NCBI GenBank assembly: GCA_913060845.1
Contig: CAJXVF010000053.1
Coordinates: 1-9,415 of the forward strand
Direction: 5' to 3'
From: an uncultured Alphaproteobacteria bacterium
GTDB lineage: Bacteria; Pseudomonadota; Alphaproteobacteria; Bin95
DNA length: 9,415 bases
The notes under the pieces are model-generated. The model did not search any database, was not told the origin of the DNA, and saw only the letters and a program-made list of their open reading frames with translations. Each line of letters begins with the position of its first letter. The first letter of the stretch is position 1. Below are positions 1 through 6,908 of the stretch, in pieces. A program made the translations under genes and the position numbers.

Positions 1-34
1 TTCGTCGGCAGCGTCAGATGTGTATAAGAGACAG
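1..34 (+). other. Nextera/Tn5 Read 1 adapter (non-genomic)
   Basis: Positions 2-34 match the Illumina Nextera Read 1 adapter from memory. Positions 16-34 are the 19-bp Tn5 mosaic end AGATGTGTATAAGAGACAG. The single T at position 1 equals the last base of the i5 index read at the other end of the contig. This is library-construction sequence left in the assembly, so genomic DNA starts at about 35. Reading frames crossing it yield artefact peptides, such as one starting MCIRDR on the plus strand and a C-terminus ending SLIHI on the minus strand. Confidence 0.98.
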
Positions 35-871
35 GGATGCGCTTGAGACCACGATGTTTAGCGCATTCAACAGTGCAAAGCGGGGGCTGCGGAAAGCATC
101 CAACCTGAGAACAGGATCAGGCGCGCGGCGTTCCGTCCGAATAAATCCAGCGGCTGCAGCTATACCTATCAGCGCAATAACCAACGCCGCCGTGCCCTCT
201 CCGCGACGAACTAGGCTGAGCGTTGCAGCCAAGGAGATCAGTGCGATTACGAGCAATAGGGCGCCGAGAATGTCGAACGGCTTGCCGTTGGATGTTTGCG
301 GCTTGTCCTGGGGCAATAGCCAAGAGAGCGCCAGCACCAGCCCTGCCAATGGAATGCGGAACCAAAACACCCCCTGCCAGCCAAAGGCATCTGTCAGCAC
401 GCCGCCGACGACAGGCCCGACGGCACCCGCAGCGGCAAACATCGCTGCGTAATAGCCGATAATTCTGGGTCGCTCTGATTCTGGATAGAGCGATGTCGCA
501 AGTGCTGGACCGCAGGCGATGGCGAGCGCAGTGCCAAGCCCTTGCGCCACACGTGCTGGCAGCAGCAGCTCAAAATTCGGTGCCATTGAACAGGCTGCAA
601 GGCCGACGCAGCTGACTGTCAGGCCGATTTTGAAGATGCGCCGCCGCCCGTAGCGGTCGCCTAGCTTTCCGGCAACCAGCATCAAGCTGGAATAAGTCAG
701 CACGTAGCAAATGATGATCCACTGGATCATCTCCAGCGGCAGACCGAACGAGCCTACAATCGCCGGAAACGCAATATTGACCGCTGTATCAAGCGGGCCA
801 ACAGCGACACCGAGGCCGACAACGGCCAGCCCGGCAGCAGCCTTAGCGCCCCCGGTCGATGCTTGCGTCAG
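35..871 (-). CDS. MFS transporter, DHA2 (EmrB/QacA-like) family, N-terminal part, cut by contig end
   Basis: This is an inner-membrane major facilitator, probably a proton-driven drug or metabolite exporter of the 14-helix DHA2 type. About 279 codons are present; the C-terminal half lies beyond the adapter junction. Counting from codon 871, visible motifs are the helix 1 signature LDTAVNIAFPAI (residues 27-38), motif A GKLGDRYGRR (68-77), motif B with RVAQG (107-111) and the antiporter motif C GAVGPVVGG (149-157). The first in-frame ATG is at 730, but starting there would delete helix 1. The frame stays open to a stop at 884-886, and no ATG, GTG or TTG occurs upstream of 730. The best start is CTG at 869-871, overlapping the ytoQ TGA by 3 bases in a CTGA arrangement, with GAAGG 9 nt upstream. 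Family call is firm, substrate unknown, start tentative. Confidence 0.88.
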
Positions 872-1320
872 GGCAGCGTGCCTTCAATAACGTATGTCAG
901 GATTTCAACCGCCTGGCTTGGCTGCTCAATCACGGCCAGCGCTGCACCATCGACCTCTTTAAGGGCATGGGCGTGGTCGGGGCCGTGCATCACGATCAGC
1001 GACTTGCCGAGCGCAGCCGCCATGCCAGCGTCGAACGCTGCATTCCACTGCTTATACTTGTCGCCGAAGCGCACAATCACGATATCCGCCTGCTCAATCT
1101 GCCGACGGGTGCGGATTGCGTTTAGCTTCGCACCCTTATGGTCATGCCAGAACTTGTTGGGTTCCGCGCCCATGATGGTCACGCCGCAATCGTCCGATGC
1201 GGCGTGATCCGTGACAGGTGCTGCGAACGAAACATCGAGCCCTTTTGCAGCTACGGCAGAAGTGATCTCGTTCCGCCAGTCCGTATGAATTTCGCCGGAA
1301 AGGTATACGCGCCAAGTCAT
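868..1320 (-). CDS. ytoQ: YtoQ-family protein (putative nucleoside 2-deoxyribosyltransferase-like)
   Basis: This is a small cytosolic protein of 150 aa that I recognise as YtoQ family. Family hallmarks are the N-terminal VYLSGEIHTDWR, the central segment with TDHAASD and GAEPN, and RFGDKYKQWNAAFDAG near residues 84-99. The fold resembles nucleoside 2-deoxyribosyltransferases, which exchange bases on deoxynucleosides, but activity is unproven for YtoQ as far as I know. At the place where classical transferases carry the catalytic Glu (E.G.A.A.GK), this protein has Asp97 (FDAGMAAALGK). A longer reading from 1371 is possible, but it would overlap trmFO. ATG 1320 has a good ribosome-binding site (GGAGAA) and matches the family N-terminus. 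It sits 19 bp after trmFO, and its TGA overlaps the likely start of the next transporter, so the three are probably co-transcribed. Confidence 0.88.
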   Translation of the reverse strand: MTWRVYLSGEIHTDWRNEITSAVAAKGLDVSFAAPVTDHAASDDCGVTIMGAEPNKFWHDHKGAKLNAIRTRRQIEQADIVIVRFGDKYKQWNAAFDAGMAAALGKSLIVMHGPDHAHALKEVDGAALAVIEQPSQAVEILTYVIEGTLP

Positions 1321-1326
1321 CAGATA

Positions 1327-1332
1327 TTCTCC
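1327..1332 (-). promoter_or_regulatory. Ribosome-binding site of ytoQ
   Basis: On the minus strand GGAGAA lies here, with GGAG 8 nt upstream of ATG 1318-1320. It decides the ytoQ start against the longer reading from 1371, which would run back into the end of trmFO. Confidence 0.7.
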
Positions 1333-1339
1333 GTTGGTG

Positions 1340-2725
1340 TCATTCTGCGTCTGCGACGGTTCCGCCAGCAAGCCAGGATTTAATCTCAGCCTTCGCGCGC
1401 TCTGTCATGAGGCGTCGCCGCTCAACACGGCCTTTGCGACCACGAGGGGCTGCTTCTGTCAGCGGCGGCAACAAGCCGAAGTTCACATTCATAGGCTGGT
1501 AAGCAAGCTTGGAAGCGCCCTCCCCAGTCATGTGGCCGCCAGTGACATGGGCCAGCATGCAGCCGAGCGCCGTCGTATCGGCTGGCGCAGGCAAAGTCTG
1601 ACCAAGCGCTTCAGCCGCTGCAAACCGGCCAGCAAGCATGCCGAGGCCAGCGCTTTCCACATAGCCCTCAACGCCTGCTATCTGGCCAGCGAAGCGGATA
1701 TGCGGGCTGCTTTTTAGGCGAAGCTCACCATCCAACAGTTTGGGGCTTTCGATGAAAGTATTCCGGTGAATGCCGCCAAGGCGCGCAAACTCCGCTTTTT
1801 CCAAACCCGGGATCATGCGGAAAACGTCCGCCTGTGCGCCGTGCCGCAACTTGGTTTGGAAGCCGACGATATTATAGATCGTGCCTTGCAGATTATCCTG
1901 GCGTAGCTGCACCACTGCATGGGCGCGCTTGCCAGTTGCCGGGTTGGTGAGGCCAACCGGCTTCATTGGACCGAAGCGTAGTGTTTCTGGCCCGCGTTCC
2001 GCCATCACTTCGATGGGGAGGCAGCCTTCGAAATAGGGCGTGTCCTTTTCCCAGTCTTGGAACTCAGTTTTGTCGCCGGTCACCAGTGCATGGATGAACG
2101 CCTCATACTGCTCCTTGTCCATCGGGCAGTTGATATAATCGGCGCCATCGCCGCCTGGACCTTTTTTGTCGTACCGGGACTGGCGCCAGGCCACGTCCAT
2201 ATTGATGCTGTCGAGATAGACAATCGGCGCAATTGCATCGAAGAACGCAAGTGCATCCGCGCCCGTTTCAGCCTGGATTGATTCGGCCAGCGGTGTGCTA
2301 GTCAGCGGGCCAGTCGCGATAATCGTTTGGCCCCAATCTTCTGGCGGCAGGCAGGACACTTCCTCACGGCGAATATCGACCAATGGCTCATCTTCAAGCG
2401 CTTTGGTGATCGCGGCTGAGAATACATCCCGGTCCACGGCAAGCGCATCGCCAGCTGGCACTTTCGACTGTTCCGCCGCCTGCATCATCAGCGAGTTTGC
2501 AGCCCGCATTTCCCAATGCAGCAAACCGACTGCGTTGTGTTCCGAATCGTCAGACCGGAATGAGTTTGAGCACACAAGCTCTGCCAACCCCTCCGTTTGA
2601 TGCGCTGGGGATGTTTTATGCGGCCGCATTTCATGGATGATCGCCGGAACGCCTGCCCGCGCGAGTTGCCACGCTGCTTCCGTTCCAGCCAGTCCGCCGC
2701 CGATGATGTGCACAGATTTTGTCAT
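1340..2725 (-). CDS. trmFO: Methylenetetrahydrofolate--tRNA-(uracil-5-)-methyltransferase TrmFO
   Basis: TrmFO makes 5-methyluridine at position 54 in the T-loop of tRNA, using methylenetetrahydrofolate as carbon donor and FADH2 as reductant. The 461 residues are full length for the family. Visible are the N-terminal dinucleotide-binding motif [12 protein letters not shown] (residues 9-20), HEMRP (31-35), the [11 protein letters not shown] block with Cys52 (corresponding, I believe, to B. subtilis Cys53), YFEGCLPIE with Cys235 (probably the second conserved cysteine), and the C-terminal FAD motif [16 protein letters not shown] (345-360). The ATG start is set by the intact Rossmann motif just after it. 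It lacks a well-spaced Shine-Dalgarno: AGGG is only 1 nt upstream. It is followed after 19 bp by ytoQ. No truncation or missing key residue is seen. Confidence 0.97.
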   Translation of the reverse strand: MTKSVHIIGGGLAGTEAAWQLARAGVPAIIHEMRPHKTSPAHQTEGLAELVCSNSFRSDDSEHNAVGLLHWEMRAANSLMMQAAEQSKVPAGDALAVDRDVFSAAITKALEDEPLVDIRREEVSCLPPEDWGQTIIATGPLTSTPLAESIQAETGADALAFFDAIAPIVYLDSINMDVAWRQSRYDKKGPGGDGADYINCPMDKEQYEAFIHALVTGDKTEFQDWEKDTPYFEGCLPIEVMAERGPETLRFGPMKPVGLTNPATGKRAHAVVQLRQDNLQGTIYNIVGFQTKLRHGAQADVFRMIPGLEKAEFARLGGIHRNTFIESPKLLDGELRLKSSPHIRFAGQIAGVEGYVESAGLGMLAGRFAAAEALGQTLPAPADTTALGCMLAHVTGGHMTGEGASKLAYQPMNVNFGLLPPLTEAAPRGRKGRVERRRLMTERAKAEIKSWLAGGTVADAE

Positions 2726-2729
2726 GCCC

Positions 2730-2761
2730 TGATCAATATGATCAGCACGCCGCTACGACAA
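2730..2761 (-). promoter_or_regulatory. Candidate promoter/operator of trmFO
   Basis: A dyad of two TGATCA palindromes separated by ATA (2730-2744) sits 4 bp upstream of the trmFO ATG. On the minus strand a weak -35 (TTGTCG, 2756-2761) and weak -10 (TATTGA, 2733-2738) are exactly 17 bp apart and overlap the dyad. A transcript from this site would start at or next to the ATG, which would fit the lack of a normal ribosome-binding site. The boxes match consensus at only 4 of 6 and 3 of 6 positions, so this is a hypothesis. Confidence 0.25.
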
Positions 2762-2762
2762 G

Positions 2763-2792
2763 GCCTAAGAACATGATTTAGCGGTGTTAGGC
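2763..2792 (-). other. Weak inverted repeat at the end of the downstream cNBD-FHA gene
   Basis: GCCTAA (2763-2768) and TTAGGC (2787-2792) form a 6-bp inverted repeat across the stop codon of the gene ending at 2787, with an 18-nt loop. The loop is long and no U-run follows on the minus strand, so a standard intrinsic terminator is unlikely. It may be chance. Apart from this and the trmFO dyad, I see nothing in the 61-bp gap 2726-2786. Confidence 0.15.
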
Positions 2793-3575
2793 AGCGTTCA
2801 CGACCAGCATTGCTCGTTTGATCCTGATAATAAACCGGACCTTGGATATAGCCCCGCCAGCAACAATCTCATTCTCGCCAATATGCAAACGGGTAGCGCC
2901 CGCCATGGAGCCCCGATTGAAGACACTGATTTCAGCCCCGTTCACAATGGAGCCAAGCCGGTCCTGAAGATCAAAGACAACGACATGGCCTTCATCATCA
3001 ACATCAATACGCAGATGCCTGTCTGCGATGACGGCTCCATCACGGAGCGGCAGACCTAATCGGCCAGGCGTTCTTTCTGTCGAAAGACCTAGCGCCAAAC
3101 CTATGGTGAACGGGAATTGATCAATGACATGACCTTTTGGCCCGATGAAGCCCTTTGTCTGCGGTGATCCACCAAGGATACGCACTTGCTGCAAATCCGG
3201 ACCGCCGACAAGGCCCGGTGGAATATTCCCGTGCGCGACAGATTTGATGTCACACATGCGCTTGCAGATCATTTTGAGTAGGCTAACGCCAAGGCCGTCT
3301 TCGCCGCCAAACGCCTTAAGGAAGGTATTTCGATCTAGTGCGGCCAGCACCGTATTTTCTACGGCTACTGTGGTTGTAGAACGCGGTACGCCGTTGATGA
3401 CGCCCATCTCGCCAACGATCTCACCACGCCCCAGTACGGCGACAGGAATAGGATCGCCACCTGATTCATCTGCGCGACGGACCTCTACCTCTCCAGATTC
3501 TACGAAATAGACGCAGTCACTGGCTTCGCCAACGCTATAGAGGGTATCGCCTTCCTTCAGCAGAATTGTCTGCAT
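2787..3575 (-). CDS. Cyclic-nucleotide-binding domain protein with degenerate FHA-like C-terminal domain (copy 2)
   Basis: This is a predicted soluble sensor of 262 aa. Residues about 1-115 form a cNMP-binding domain: SGEVEVRR (27-34), then the phosphate-binding cassette GEMGVINGVPRST (55-67) with Glu56 and Arg65, the residues that hold the cyclic phosphate in CRP and PKA. The domain ends in a helix with LLKMICKRMC (about 99-108). There is no helix-turn-helix, so it is not a normal CRP/FNR regulator. The C-terminal about 110 residues resemble an FHA beta-sandwich: FPFTIG, then IADRHLRI, VFDLQDRLGSIVNG and IGENEIVAGG. Canonical FHA residues are changed: GR is GL, the Ser of SRRH is Ala, and the Asn of STNG is Leu. 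ATG 3575 is preceded by AAGG at 10 nt. Ligand and partners are unknown. It is a tandem paralogue of the gene at 3691-4467. Confidence 0.85.
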   Translation of the reverse strand: MQTILLKEGDTLYSVGEASDCVYFVESGEVEVRRADESGGDPIPVAVLGRGEIVGEMGVINGVPRSTTTVAVENTVLAALDRNTFLKAFGGEDGLGVSLLKMICKRMCDIKSVAHGNIPPGLVGGPDLQQVRILGGSPQTKGFIGPKGHVIDQFPFTIGLALGLSTERTPGRLGLPLRDGAVIADRHLRIDVDDEGHVVVFDLQDRLGSIVNGAEISVFNRGSMAGATRLHIGENEIVAGGAISKVRFIIRIKRAMLVVNAA

Positions 3576-3592
3576 CGCAAATCCGCCTTCGC

Positions 3593-3678
3593 CAGGGTGT
3601 GTCTCAGTGAAATCAGAGGACGCCGCCCATCCCTAAGAGCGGGTTAAATGGCGATCAGTCACCCTGTGGATGATTTCA
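3593..3678. repeat. Two interleaved inverted repeats between the cNBD-FHA paralogues
   Basis: In the 115-bp gap, CAGGGTG (3593-3599) pairs with CACCCTG (3660-3666), and TGAAATCA (3608-3615) pairs with TGATTTCA (3671-3678). The order is A, B, A', B', so the arms cross as in a pseudoknot and cannot form a simple nested hairpin. At 7 and 8 bp in a gap this size, one or both could arise by chance. A leader RNA fold or protein-binding half-sites are possible readings. No clear promoter or terminator was seen in the rest of the gap. Confidence 0.3.
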
Positions 3679-3690
3679 AAATGCCAGAAA

Positions 3691-4467
3691 TTACGCCGCC
3701 GCCTCACCCGCCATTGCGCTGCTCAGGCGGAGGGTGAACCGGATAGGCGACCATTGCCCGCCCGCCACGATCTCATTGTCGCCAGCATTCAGGTTCGCAA
3801 TAGCGCCAGCTTCAAATCGTTCGAAGGTCGAAATGCGACGCCCGTTGACGACACTGCCCAGCCAGCTTTCAAGATCACGAACAATCAAAGCGCCATCTGG
3901 CCCTACTTCGATCTGGAAGTGATTTTCGCCAAGCTGGCCTGCAGCCGCCATCGGCAGCCCCAACCGGTTTGGCTTGAATTCAACTAACGTACTTTCAGAC
4001 AAGCCAACGACAAAGGGCAGGCTTTGGATGACGATGCCCCCCACACCCAACAGCGATTGCAGTTCTGGCGAAGCGCCAAGCAAGTGCATGCCGGCGACGG
4101 AACCAGAATGCGCTGGGTCGCCCGCCACATGGGCCGCTTCAGTCGTCGTGCAAAGCCGGTCGCAGATCATGCGGAGAAGCTTTAGGCCAACGCCCTTCTC
4201 ACCACCGAACGCTTCCTTGAATTCATTCGTATCAATCGACGCCAGCGTCAGCGGCGTAGCAGCAACAATCGTTGTGGACCGAACGCAATTTCGGACAACG
4301 CCCATTTCACCAAGCATCTGGCCTTTGCCAAGTGTCGCCACCGTGACTTCCTGGTGGTCCATCACCCGGCGGACCTCAACCTCACCAGCCTCAATGAAAT
4401 ACACCTTGTCGCTGATGTCGCCAGCACGGTAGAGCACCTCACCCGCCTGCAGTTTGACTGTCTGCAT
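3691..4467 (-). CDS. Cyclic-nucleotide-binding domain protein with degenerate FHA-like C-terminal domain (copy 1)
   Basis: This predicted soluble sensor of 258 aa is the first transcribed member of the tandem pair. The cNMP-binding domain (about 1-113) shows YFIEAGEVEVRR and the cassette GEMGVVRNCVRST (53-65), with Glu54 and Arg63 intact. The C-terminal domain matches copy 2 along its length: LPFVVG, NRLGLP, GENHFQI, VRDLESWLGSVVNG and GDNEIVAGG, all FHA-like. FHA positions normally used for phosphothreonine are changed (GR to GL, the Ser before His to Gly, NG to LG), while the structural His and the later VNG stay. An upstream TTG at 4485 would add six residues. ATG 4467 is preferred because it begins MQT like copy 2 and both copies share GCGATGCAGACA at the start. 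Identity between copies is roughly 40-45% by eye. Ligand and output are unknown. Confidence 0.85.
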   Translation of the reverse strand: MQTVKLQAGEVLYRAGDISDKVYFIEAGEVEVRRVMDHQEVTVATLGKGQMLGEMGVVRNCVRSTTIVAATPLTLASIDTNEFKEAFGGEKGVGLKLLRMICDRLCTTTEAAHVAGDPAHSGSVAGMHLLGASPELQSLLGVGGIVIQSLPFVVGLSESTLVEFKPNRLGLPMAAAGQLGENHFQIEVGPDGALIVRDLESWLGSVVNGRRISTFERFEAGAIANLNAGDNEIVAGGQWSPIRFTLRLSSAMAGEAAA

Positions 4468-4505
4468 CGCCTGAATATCCCGCAATAAATGTGGACTTCA
4501 GTTTA

Positions 4506-4519
4506 AGCGATCCGTCGCT
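4506..4519 (-). other. Short hairpin between MFS gene and cNBD-FHA copy 1
   Basis: AGCGA, a 4-base loop and TCGCT form a compact 5-bp hairpin (extendable with one bulge through flanking A/T bases) 36-49 nt downstream of the MFS stop codon. No U-run follows on the minus strand, so a Rho-independent terminator is not supported. No convincing promoter was seen in the rest of the 87-bp gap, though it separates two functionally different gene groups. Confidence 0.2.
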
Positions 4520-4554
4520 AAGGCAGCGTTAAGAGGATACTGTGCCTGGCTGTA

Positions 4555-5790
4555 TCAGCGAAGCTTGCGCACACCTGTCGCGACCCAATACCAAAGCGCT
4601 GCAACGCATTGCATGGCAAGAACAGCGCCAAATATCACCGCGTATGCCTCTGCCGGGCGCTGACCATCTTCCATTGGCCAGCTTTCCAACGCTGAGCCGA
4701 TGCCAAACTGAAGACCAGCCGCCATCGCAAACAGCAGTAAATTGAGCGCGGTATTAGAGCGTCCTGCGAGCGCTGGCCCGAAATGTTCCGCCAAATGAGC
4801 GTTCGCCAATACGCCAAGTTGCCCCGTCAACGCGAATGCCAGCCATAACGCCCAGGTCCACTCGACATAACCCATTACAATAAAGAACTGGCAGACCAGA
4901 AACGCAGCCAGTGCGAAATGCATCACTAACAGCGGGCCTTTGCCGCGTCGGCGCGCAAAATCTGCGGCAGCACCCCCGCCCAAAATGCCGGCCAGGAAGG
5001 CGACTGCCATGCCGGTCAGCACTGTTGCGACGCCATCCCGATCAAGGCCAGCCACGTCAGCCAACCAAGGGGCAGCCCAAAGGGTCTGCAACGCAATGTG
5101 TGCGCCGCCGGTTACGACGACATAGGGCGCAATTCGCCAGAATTCGAAAGAGCTATAAACTTGCGCCAGACCGCCAAGCGCTTGTCCGAGCGTCGTCCCT
5201 TCTTCTGACTCACCTCGGCGCGGGACGGCCAGAAAAATGAAGCACGCTGCGAGCGCCGTCACAACCGCCAGCATAAAGAACAGGCCGCGCCAGCCCAGGA
5301 TTTCAGCTGTGACATAGGCTGGATATGAGGCCGCTAAAACGCCAACGCCACCAAAGGCCATCACCCAAGAGTTCAGCAGTGGAATACGACCCGCAGGTGC
5401 AAAAATGGCGACGGCTTTGAAGCTGGCCATCAATCCGCCCGCAAAACCCAGGCCGATCATGCCACGCGCCAGCACCAGAATAGTTTCATTCTGCGCAAAT
5501 CCAAATAATGCTGCACCAGCCGCCGCAACCAACAACAATGCGGCCTGCACTCGGCGCGGGCCATATTTGTCGAGCAGTATCCCAAGCGGCGGCTGGAATG
5601 CAGCGAATGCGATCAGATAGGCAACCGTTAGCAGCCCAAGGCCTTCTGTGGTGAGGCCCACATCACAGATTAGATCAGGCGCGACGACAGCATTCACCGC
5701 CCGGAAAAGGTATGAAAGGAAATAGCCGCAGCCGAACGGCAATAAGACCGTCGTCGCTATCCGGCCAAGCGACAATTGAGGATGGTTCAT
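4555..5790 (-). CDS. MFS transporter (12-helix type)
   Basis: This is an inner-membrane major facilitator of 411 aa, a normal length for a 12-helix carrier. Helix 1 carries FGCGYFLSYLFRAVNAVVAPDL (residues 19-40) with an embedded Arg30. The helix 2-3 loop has the motif A variant GILLDKYGPRR (70-80). Many Ala/Gly/Leu-rich segments follow, with a cytoplasmic stretch of mixed charge near PRRGESEEG between the two halves, and the C-terminus ends in basic residues. The type with FLSYLFR..NAV.APDL is common in proteobacteria and is often annotated only as MFS. The gene starts 15 bp after the dioxygenase stop. The dioxygenase TAA runs into AGGG, which lies 12 nt before this ATG and may serve as a loosely spaced ribosome-binding site. 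Co-transcription suggests it carries the substrate or product of the neighbouring enzymes. Substrate unknown. Confidence 0.92.
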   Translation of the reverse strand: MNHPQLSLGRIATTVLLPFGCGYFLSYLFRAVNAVVAPDLICDVGLTTEGLGLLTVAYLIAFAAFQPPLGILLDKYGPRRVQAALLLVAAAGAALFGFAQNETILVLARGMIGLGFAGGLMASFKAVAIFAPAGRIPLLNSWVMAFGGVGVLAASYPAYVTAEILGWRGLFFMLAVVTALAACFIFLAVPRRGESEEGTTLGQALGGLAQVYSSFEFWRIAPYVVVTGGAHIALQTLWAAPWLADVAGLDRDGVATVLTGMAVAFLAGILGGGAAADFARRRGKGPLLVMHFALAAFLVCQFFIVMGYVEWTWALWLAFALTGQLGVLANAHLAEHFGPALAGRSNTALNLLLFAMAAGLQFGIGSALESWPMEDGQRPAEAYAVIFGAVLAMQCVAALWYWVATGVRKLR

Positions 5791-5805
5791 GGTGTGATGT
5801 CGCCC

Positions 5806-6846
5806 TTAATAGCGCTTAGTAACGCCGCCGCGCCCGCCCGTGTTCAGGCGATCTGCAAATTCAGCCGCGAGCGGCCTGCCGTTTGGAATATTCAGCCAGA
5901 GGCGGAGCAACAACCGCCGCTCCTCCGGCATATCCCAGTCCACATATCCGCCCCGGCTGTGCAAGGTCGTGTGATTATTCAAAAGCTGGATGTCGCCGGG
6001 CTCGAACGCCATTGGCAGCAACAGGTCTTCCGACAGCGCCATATCTTCGACTAATGTGATCGCTTCAATTTGCGCTGGCGTTAGGGTGATGCCAAGCTTT
6101 CCGGCACCCAGTTCGATCTGCTGCTTATTGAAGCGGCAGGAGAGCAAGCCTTCGAACCAGCTATAGACCGGCACCTGATTCTGCGTCAGCTCATCCGCCG
6201 TGCGGCCCTTGCCGACGAGGTCATAGCGAAAGCCTTCCATCAGCGGCGGCAGCAGGTCTGGCCGCTCCGCCACAATGCGATTGTAGACGCTGATGGACGA
6301 GGCAATCCAACTCTCCCCGCCTTCTTTGGCTGGGCGGACGCAGAGCAACCCCACCACATCCGCTGAGTCCGAATGCGGTGCAAGGAACGCGTTGGTGCGA
6401 TGACCGCGCACGCCTTCCTCATAATACCCGCCCTTGGCGTATTTTCCACTTTCCATGTCCGTAACACGACCCAGCATATCGCCTTGGCTGTTCTGAGAAA
6501 TCACCTGGCCGAGATGCGCGCCGAGGCCCCAATAGAGCAGCGACAAGCGGTCCAGTCCGTAATTGGCAACATCCAAGCCACGCAGCAACACGAAGCCACG
6601 GCCATATTCGATGTCTTCCAGCAAGCGCTTCAGCTTTGGCCCGAGCGATGGGAGCGAAAAGTCATCCTGACCGAATTCAAGCGGCCCCAATCCACGCGCC
6701 GCTAAATCTGCAGTCGCGCGTTCCAATTCGCCCAAATCAGTCGGCGTGAAATGGAAAATCCAGGACTGATCCTGCTCCATTTCTGGGCGGGTCCATGCGG
6801 ATGGGCCAGTGGCGATAGGTGGAAGCGTCGTCGGCATTGATTTCAC
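5806..6846 (-). CDS. TauD/TfdA-family Fe(II)/2-oxoglutarate-dependent dioxygenase
   Basis: This cytosolic non-heme iron enzyme couples decarboxylation of 2-oxoglutarate to hydroxylation of a small, usually acidic substrate. The 346 aa are normal for the family, which includes taurine dioxygenase and gamma-butyrobetaine hydroxylase. The iron-binding triad is visible as HSD (His158, Asp160) and a distal His in NNHTTLHSRGGY, most likely His296 because it fits the LH.R..Y pattern. Arg315 in RLLLRLWL is the likely 2-oxoglutarate carboxylate ligand. The GRGFVLLRGL segment (82-91) is typical of the N-terminal core. The start is GTG 6846 or ATG 6837 (residue 4): GAGG lies 4 nt before the first and 13 nt before the second, so neither is ideal. 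It is followed after 15 bp by an MFS transporter. The substrate cannot be read from sequence. Confidence 0.93.
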   Translation of the reverse strand: MKSMPTTLPPIATGPSAWTRPEMEQDQSWIFHFTPTDLGELERATADLAARGLGPLEFGQDDFSLPSLGPKLKRLLEDIEYGRGFVLLRGLDVANYGLDRLSLLYWGLGAHLGQVISQNSQGDMLGRVTDMESGKYAKGGYYEEGVRGHRTNAFLAPHSDSADVVGLLCVRPAKEGGESWIASSISVYNRIVAERPDLLPPLMEGFRYDLVGKGRTADELTQNQVPVYSWFEGLLSCRFNKQQIELGAGKLGITLTPAQIEAITLVEDMALSEDLLLPMAFEPGDIQLLNNHTTLHSRGGYVDWDMPEERRLLLRLWLNIPNGRPLAAEFADRLNTGGRGGVTKRY

Positions 6847-6908
6847 GGGGCCTCAGAAGATTGGTGCACCCACAATGTAGCGGAGGGCAGCACCAGAGGG
6901 AAAGCGCG

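Noticed and set aside
18..452. Plus-strand open frame of 144 codons at the left end
   Set aside because: It starts inside the adapter (MCIRDR artefact) and is antisense to the conserved DHA2 transporter.
868..1371. Longer ytoQ reading starting at 1371
   Set aside because: The extra 17 residues overlap the end of trmFO and lie outside the family. The ATG at 1320 has a clear ribosome-binding site.
1334..1717. Plus-strand frame of 127 codons antisense to trmFO, and similar long antisense frames over the other genes
   Set aside because: These have no recognisable domains or ribosome-binding sites, and the opposite strand encodes complete conserved proteins. GC-rich codon structure makes such shadows common.
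2787..4467. The two cNBD genes as ordinary CRP/FNR transcription regulators
   Set aside because: No helix-turn-helix follows the cyclic-nucleotide domain. The C-terminal region matches an FHA-like pattern instead.
4504..4521. Intrinsic terminator after the MFS gene
   Set aside because: The hairpin stem is only about 5 bp and no U-run follows on the transcribed strand.
6863..6870. Palindrome GGTGCACC as an operator before the dioxygenase gene
   Set aside because: A single 8-bp palindrome in a 62-bp gap is easily due to chance, and no promoter elements accompany it.
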